NCBI GenBank assembly: GCA_025965755.1
Contig: JAOPWI010000114.1
Location: 1 to 9,860 of the forward strand
Direction: 5' to 3'
Origin: Frankiales bacterium
GTDB taxonomy: Bacteria; Actinomycetota; Actinomycetes; Mycobacteriales; SCTD01
Length of the DNA: 9,860 bases
The notes under the pieces were generated by a model. The model was not told the DNA's origin. It saw only the letters and a program-made list of their open reading frames with translations, and made no database searches. Each line of letters opens with the position of its first letter. Within the stretch, counting starts at the first letter, position 1. Shown in pieces: positions 6,121 through 9,860 of the stretch. The position numbers were made by a program, and so were the translations under genes.

Positions 6121-8034
6121 GTGCCGAACGCCTCTCCCGCCACCGGGCTCAACCGGCTGACCGAGGCCGGCACGGCGGTGCTGGCGGTGCGGGACGCCGA
6201 CGTGGGCCGGTCACGGGAGCTGCGCCGGCGAGGGCGCTTCGTCCGGCTGGCGGTGACGGTCTGGGCGCTCGTGGGGCTGGCCTGGGGGCGGGCGCTGACG
6301 ATGGGCGGCGCGGACTTCCTCCCGCTGCCGGCGGTCGACCCGTTCCTGCTGACCATCATCGTCTTCTTCGGCCTGCTCCTCGGCCTGGCGGTCGGTCAGC
6401 AGGTGCTGTCCGGCCGCTCGCCGCACGTCACGTACCGGCCCGAGCAGATCGCGGTGGGGCTCGCCGACGTGGTCGGCATCGACGGCGTGAAGGACGACGT
6501 GATCCGCTCGCTGAACCTGTTCCTGGCCCACCAGACCTTCAGCCGCGAGATGGGCGGCACGCCGCGCCGCGGCCTGCTGTTCGAGGGCGCGCCGGGCACC
6601 GGCAAGACCCACCTGGCCCGGGCGATGGCCCGCGAGGCCGGCGTCCCGTTCCTGTTCGTGAGCGCGACCAGCTTTCAGAGCATGTGGTACGGCGCGACCG
6701 CCCGGAAGATCCGCTCGTACTTCAAGGCGCTGCGCAAGGCGGCGCGCAAGGAGGGCGGCGCGATCGGCTTCATGGAGGAGATCGACGCCATCGCGATGTC
6801 CCGCGGCGGGGTCTCGAGCGCCTTCACGCCGCTGCAGGTCGCCGGCTGCCACGGCACGGCCGCGCTGCCCGCGACGTACGCCGCCGCCGCTCCCGTCCGG
6901 ACCGCCTTCGCCAGCGAGGGCACCGGTGGCGTCGTCAATGAGCTGCTCGTGCAGATGCAGTCCTTTGACGCCCTCACCGGCTGGCAGCGCCTCGGTGGCT
7001 GGCTCGTCGACCGGGCCAACCTGCTGCTGCCCCCGGACCGCCAGCTGCGCCGGCCGGCTCTGCTCCCCGCCAACGTGCTGCTCATCGCTGCCACCAACCG
7101 GGCCGACAGCCTGGACCCGGCGTTGCTGCGGCCGGGCCGGTTCGACCGCCGGCTGACCTTCGAGCTGCCCGCCAAGAGCGGCCGGCGGGCGCTGCTGGAC
7201 CACTTCCTCGGCACCAAGGCGCACGCTCCCGAGCTGGACGACGACGAGCGTCGCGACGCGCTGGCCGCCATCACCCAGGGTTACAGCCCGGTGATGATCG
7301 AGCACCTGCTCGACGAGGCGCTGGTCAGCGCGGTGCGCCGCGGATCGCGGGAGATGACCTGGGCCGACGTCGAGCACGCCCGGCTGGTCGAGGAGGTCGG
7401 CACCGGCGCGCCGGTCGAGTACACCGCCCACGAGCGCCGGCTCATCGCCACCCACGAGGCGGGCCACGCCACCGCGGCCTGGCTGACCGCGCCGGAGCGC
7501 CGCCTGGAGGTGCTGACGATCGTCCGCCGGCGGGGGGCGCTGGGGCTGCTCGCGCACGGTGACCGCGAGGACGTCTTCACCCGCTCGCGCGCCGAGCTGC
7601 GGTCCCTCCTGCAGATCGCGCTGGCGGGCCAGTGCGCCGAGGAGCTGTTCTTCGGCGACGTCTCGACCGGCCCCGGCGGCGACCTGCTCTACGCCACCAA
7701 CTGTGCGGCCGAGATGGTCGGCGCGCACGGCATGGACGGCACGCTGACCTCCTACGCCGCGGTGACCCACAGCGCCTTCTCCGACACCAACATCGTCGGC
7801 CGGGTGCTCGGCGACGACCGCGGGCGCGACCAGGTCGAGGCGCTGCTGCAGGAGCAGAAGCGCACCGTCCGGGCCCTGCTGGACGGGCACCGGCACCTCG
7901 TCGAGGCCCTGCGCGACGCGCTGCTGGACCGGTCCGAGCTGGTCGGCTCGCAGATCACCGACGTGCTGGAGGCGGCCGCCGCGGCGCCCCGGACGATCGA
8001 CCTGCGGGACGGCGCGGGGCTGCCCTCCGCCTAG
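6121..8034 (+). CDS. Divergent membrane-anchored FtsH-like AAA+ ATPase/M41 zinc protease
   Basis: A 637-residue protein with FtsH architecture: ATP-driven unfolding of membrane or cytosolic proteins coupled to metal-dependent proteolysis. Two hydrophobic segments (about 41-58 and 74-92) are joined by only about 15 residues, so the usual FtsH extracytoplasmic domain is missing. The AAA+ module has Walker A GAPGTGKT (156-163), a pore-loop motif MWYG where FtsH has FVG, and Walker B FMEEID with E219 in place of the usual Asp and E220 kept. Sensor 1 is AATNR, and RPGRFDR carries arginine fingers R340 and R343. Extra segments lie at about 231-268 and 285-316. The M41 part is intact: HEAGH at 445-449 and the probable third ligand D521 in GPGGDLLYAT. 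Tandem helices close the C-terminus. A second, canonical FtsH probably exists elsewhere in the genome. Substrate unknown. Confidence 0.9.
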   Translation: MPNASPATGLNRLTEAGTAVLAVRDADVGRSRELRRRGRFVRLAVTVWALVGLAWGRALTMGGADFLPLPAVDPFLLTIIVFFGLLLGLAVGQQVLSGRSPHVTYRPEQIAVGLADVVGIDGVKDDVIRSLNLFLAHQTFSREMGGTPRRGLLFEGAPGTGKTHLARAMAREAGVPFLFVSATSFQSMWYGATARKIRSYFKALRKAARKEGGAIGFMEEIDAIAMSRGGVSSAFTPLQVAGCHGTAALPATYAAAAPVRTAFASEGTGGVVNELLVQMQSFDALTGWQRLGGWLVDRANLLLPPDRQLRRPALLPANVLLIAATNRADSLDPALLRPGRFDRRLTFELPAKSGRRALLDHFLGTKAHAPELDDDERRDALAAITQGYSPVMIEHLLDEALVSAVRRGSREMTWADVEHARLVEEVGTGAPVEYTAHERRLIATHEAGHATAAWLTAPERRLEVLTIVRRRGALGLLAHGDREDVFTRSRAELRSLLQIALAGQCAEELFFGDVSTGPGGDLLYATNCAAEMVGAHGMDGTLTSYAAVTHSAFSDTNIVGRVLGDDRGRDQVEALLQEQKRTVRALLDGHRHLVEALRDALLDRSELVGSQITDVLEAAAAAPRTIDLRDGAGLPSA

Positions 8035-8037
8035 TGT
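8032..8037 (+). promoter_or_regulatory. -10 element TAGTGT overlapping the FtsH-like stop codon; predicted leaderless promoter
   Basis: TAGTGT fits TANNNT, ends 7 nt before the GTG at 8045, and its first three bases are the stop codon of the upstream gene. No Shine-Dalgarno is present between the hexamer and the start. Confidence 0.55.
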
Positions 8038-8055
8038 CCCCTCGGTGAGGGGACA
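8035..8055. promoter_or_regulatory. Perfect 9-3-9 inverted repeat over the -10/start codon
   Basis: Left arm TGTCCCCTC (8035-8043), centre GGT (8044-8046), right arm GAGGGGACA (8047-8055), with no mismatch. It overlaps the end of the -10 element and contains the GTG start of the membrane protein. As DNA it could be an operator blocking the promoter. In a transcript reading through from the FtsH-like gene it could form a stable hairpin right after the stop, either terminating or hiding the start. There is no U tract. Confidence 0.7.
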
Positions 8056-8413
8056 GCAGGTCCGGACCGCGGCGGCGTACGCCCTGGTGCTCGTGCTGTC
8101 GCTCCTGTGCGCCGTCTGGGGGGCCTTTCTCGTTCCGCTGCGCGTCTTCGGGGTGCTGCTGCCGGTGTCCCTGGTGCTGGCCGCCGTCGGCAACTACCTG
8201 CTCGGTCGGGCCGGAGCCCGGCTGCACGGCCGGCTCGGCGCCGCGCTGCCGGGCGTGCTGTGGTTCCTGGTCGCCGCCCAGCTGCAGAGCCGGCGCCCCG
8301 AGGGCGACCTGGTCGTCGTCGGGAACCTCGTGGGACTGCTGTTCCTGCTGGTCGGCACGGTCGCCGCGGCCGTCCCGGTCGGGCTCGCCCCGCGCACGTC
8401 GCCCGGCCGATGA
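8045..8413 (+). CDS. Small polytopic membrane protein, function unknown
   Basis: A 122-residue protein, mostly hydrophobic, with four likely membrane helices at about 9-30, 34-52, 64-81 and 88-112. The short cytosol-type loops carry Arg (GRAGARLHGR, QSRRPEGD), and the tail APRTSPGR is basic. No catalytic motif is visible. Its place two genes after mshB recalls the small membrane protein next to mshB in mycobacteria (Rv1171); from memory and unchecked it may belong to the family catalogued as DUF6113. The GTG at 8045 is supported by a -10 element 7 nt upstream and lies 10 bp after the FtsH-like stop. It could be a partner or regulator of the adjacent membrane protease, but only position supports that. 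The stop is 25 bp before the flavin reductase start. Confidence 0.82.
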   Translation: MRGQQVRTAAAYALVLVLSLLCAVWGAFLVPLRVFGVLLPVSLVLAAVGNYLLGRAGARLHGRLGAALPGVLWFLVAAQLQSRRPEGDLVVVGNLVGLLFLLVGTVAAAVPVGLAPRTSPGR

Positions 8414-8426
8414 CGGTCCCCGCACG

Positions 8427-8432
8427 TATCCT
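8427..8432 (+). promoter_or_regulatory. -10 element TATCCT, predicted leaderless promoter of the flavin reductase
   Basis: CCCGCACGTATCCT ends 6 nt before the GTG at 8439. The stretch CCCGCACGTA is identical to that at the mshB promoter. No Shine-Dalgarno before the start; the AGAGGG just after it lies inside the coding region. Confidence 0.65.
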
Positions 8433-8438
8433 TCGCAG

Positions 8439-8954
8439 GTGACGAGAGGGGCAGCGCTGGACCCGCTGGAGTTCCGCCGCGTGGTCGGTCGCTTCGCCAC
8501 CGGCGTCACGGTCGTCACGACCGTGCTGCCGGGCAGCGGTGAGCAGCACGCGCTGACCTGCAACTCGTTCACGTCGGTCTCCCTGGACCCGGTGCTGGTG
8601 CTGTTCTGCACCGAGAAGGTCGCCCGCTTCCACGCCGCGGTGCTCGAGTCCGGCCAGTGGGCGGTGTCGGTCCTCGCCGCCTCGCACGAGCGCTACTCGC
8701 GGCACTTCGCGGTGCGCGGCCGGGACCTCGAGGACCAGTTCGCCGAGGTCCCGCACGTGCCCGGCCCGATCACCGGCGCGCCCGTGCTGCAGGGCTCGAT
8801 CGCCGCGCTCGAGTGCCGCACCGTGTCCGTGACCGACGCCGGCGACCACTCGGTCGTCATGGGGCAGGTGCTCGGCTTCTCCCAGCCGGACCCCGACGGG
8901 GAGCCGCTGCTCTACTTCCAGGGCCGCTACCGGTCCTTCCACCCGCTGTCGTGA
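8439..8954 (+). CDS. Flavin reductase-like (HpaC/FlaRed) family protein
   Basis: A 171-residue flavin-binding protein of the split-barrel flavin reductase-like family. Members either reduce free FMN or FAD with NAD(P)H for a two-component monooxygenase, or bind FMN for other redox work. Family features in order: FRRVVGRFATGVTVVTT (12-28), the flavin-phosphate loop region TCNSFTSVSLDP (40-51), FHAAVLESGQWAVSVLA in the middle, LQGSIAALEC, and GDHSVVMGQV starting at G135-D136-H137, ending with GRYRSFHP. Length is typical for the single-domain form. No monooxygenase partner is next to it, so the physiological acceptor is unknown. It probably has its own leaderless transcript and is followed after 16 bp by the VanW-like gene, with which it may form an operon. 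Confidence 0.92.
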   Translation: MTRGAALDPLEFRRVVGRFATGVTVVTTVLPGSGEQHALTCNSFTSVSLDPVLVLFCTEKVARFHAAVLESGQWAVSVLAASHERYSRHFAVRGRDLEDQFAEVPHVPGPITGAPVLQGSIAALECRTVSVTDAGDHSVVMGQVLGFSQPDPDGEPLLYFQGRYRSFHPLS

Positions 8955-8960
8955 CCGTCC

Positions 8961-8964
8961 GGAG
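8961..8964 (+). promoter_or_regulatory. Shine-Dalgarno GGAG that fixes the VanW-like start
   Basis: GGAG, 6 nt, then GTG at 8971, which begins MTRVPRSLLLAAGG, a typical signal-peptide start. The nearby GTG at 8951 is in another frame and overlaps the flavin reductase stop. Confidence 0.7.
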
Positions 8965-8970
8965 CTCTTC

Positions 8971-9860
8971 GTCGTGACCCGTGTGCCTCGCTCCCTCCTG
9001 CTCGCTGCCGGTGGCGTCGTCGTCGTCGGCGTGGTCGGCCTCGGCGCGACCACGGCCTTCGCGGGCGACTCCGTGGCGCGTGGCGTGCACGTGGCCGACG
9101 TGGACCTCGGGGGGCAGGACCGCGCGCAGGCGCGGCGCGCCATCGAGGCCGCGCTCGCTGGCCGGTCCACCGCCGCGATGGCGGTGCTGGTCGACGGCGT
9201 CCGCAAGGAGCTCCACCCGGCCGCCAGCGGCCTGTCGCTGGACACCGCCGCGGTCGTCGACGACGCGGTCTCGACCGGCCCGATCGACCGGCTGCGCGGC
9301 CTGCTCGGTGCTCGCCGCGAGGTCGCGCCGCGAGCGTCGGTGGACGAGGACGCGTTGCGCACCGCGGTGACCCGGCTCAAGAACCAGGTCGACCGCAAGC
9401 CCCGCGAGGGCGCGGTGCGGTTCAGGGACGGCGCCACCCCGTACGCCCTGCCGCCCCTCACCGGCCGCAGCCTGGACCTCGACGGCACGGTGGAGGCGGT
9501 CCGCCAGGCCTATCTGCGGTCGGACCGGCCGGTCGAGCTGCCGGTCGAGGTGGCGCCGGTCAAGAGCACGGCGGCGGGCGTGCAGGCGGCGCTCACGACC
9601 GTCGCGCAGCCAGCCGTCGCCGCGCCGATCGTGCTCGAGGTGGAGGGCGAGCCGCTCGAGGTGCGCCCGGCCGACATCGCCGCGGGGCTGACCCTGGAGG
9701 CCGACGCCGCCGGCGTGCTGGCGCCCAAGGTCGACGGCGCCAAGGTGCTCGCCTCCCTCGGCGACCGGGTCGACGCCGTCGAGAGCGAGCCGACCGACGC
9801 CCGGATCCGCATCCGCGACGGCCAGCCCACCGTCGTGCCCGCCGTGACCGGCAAGACCCT
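8971..9860 (+). CDS. Exported VanW-type/peptidoglycan-binding-domain protein, N-terminal part (runs off right edge)
   Basis: The frame is open for 296 codons to the window edge with no stop. Residues 1-30 form a signal peptide or signal anchor: two Arg, then a Val/Gly/Ala-rich core to TTAFAG. The sequence RGVHVADVDLGGQDR, with G38-V39, D45 and G47-G48, is the opening of the PG_binding_4 repeats found before VanW or L,D-transpeptidase domains. A helix with Ala repeats, a domain ending near GRSLDLDG, and a second copy of similar design (about 170-270) follow; the visible end PTDARIRIRDGQPTVVPAVTG is also typical of these repeats. The catalytic or VanW module would lie beyond the window, so the enzyme class is open. 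The role is inferred as cell-wall binding outside the membrane. Lys, Val and Ala are abundant and there is no Cys in the visible part. Confidence 0.8.

Noticed and set aside
6211..8193. 660-codon minus-strand open frame opposite the FtsH-like gene
   Set aside because: Antisense shadow rich in Gln, Arg, Ala and Val without domains; the plus-strand frame has all AAA+ and M41 motifs.
8031..9488. 485-codon minus-strand open frame over the flavin reductase and VanW-like genes
   Set aside because: Ser/Arg/Thr/Pro-rich shadow covering several plus-strand genes; no signature motifs.
1..9860. Mobile element, CRISPR, tRNA/rRNA or antiphage system
   Set aside because: No transposase, integrase, terminal repeats, regularly spaced repeats, RNA gene structure or known defence domain was seen; base and codon use looks even along the window.

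Overview
The window is very GC-rich, with strong G/C bias at third codon positions, many GTG starts and TANNNT-type -10 elements placed 6-7 nt before leaderless starts. Together with a clear MshB (mycothiol pathway) this points to a high-GC actinobacterium (Actinomycetota). I cannot name the genus. The left and right edges cut genes.

Layout: (1) 1-267, minus strand, N-terminal fragment of a probable actinobacterial bifunctional 3'-5' exonuclease/DNA polymerase, divergent from (2) 355-1953, a secreted S8 (subtilisin-type) serine protease. (3) 1986-2387 MutT/Nudix pyrophosphohydrolase, (4) 2469-4349 TypA/BipA ribosome-associated GTPase, (5) 4355-4915 YqgE/AlgH-family protein, (6) 5000-6013 MshB deacetylase, (7) 6121-8034 a divergent membrane-anchored FtsH-like AAA+/M41 zinc protease, (8) 8045-8413 a four-helix membrane protein, (9) 8439-8954 a flavin reductase-like protein, (10) 8971 to the right edge, an exported VanW/peptidoglycan-binding-type protein. 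Genes 2-10 are all on the plus strand with short gaps; the largest gap is 107 bp, so there is no long gene-free stretch.

The core, nudix - typA - (yqgE-like) - mshB - small membrane protein, resembles from memory the Mycobacterium tuberculosis region Rv1160 (mutT2) - Rv1165 (typA) - Rv1170 (mshB) - Rv1171 (membrane protein). It combines nucleotide-pool cleaning, translation stress response and thiol redox buffering. The FtsH-like protease sits between mshB and the small membrane gene and is the least ordinary gene. It keeps an intact zinc site but has almost no extracytoplasmic domain, a changed Walker B aspartate and two extra segments in the AAA+ module.

Initiation signals fall into two classes. 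Nudix, mshB, the membrane protein and the flavin reductase have TANNNT 6-7 nt before a GTG/ATG and no Shine-Dalgarno (predicted leaderless). The polymerase, protease, typA, FtsH-like and VanW-like genes have a purine-rich GGAG/AGGA-type site 5-7 nt before the start. The most striking non-coding element is a perfect 9-3-9 inverted repeat at 8035-8055, which overlaps both a -10 element (itself containing the FtsH-like gene's stop codon) and the start codon of the membrane protein. I see no convincing new defence or mobile system here, and no tRNA, rRNA, CRISPR, IS or phage signature.
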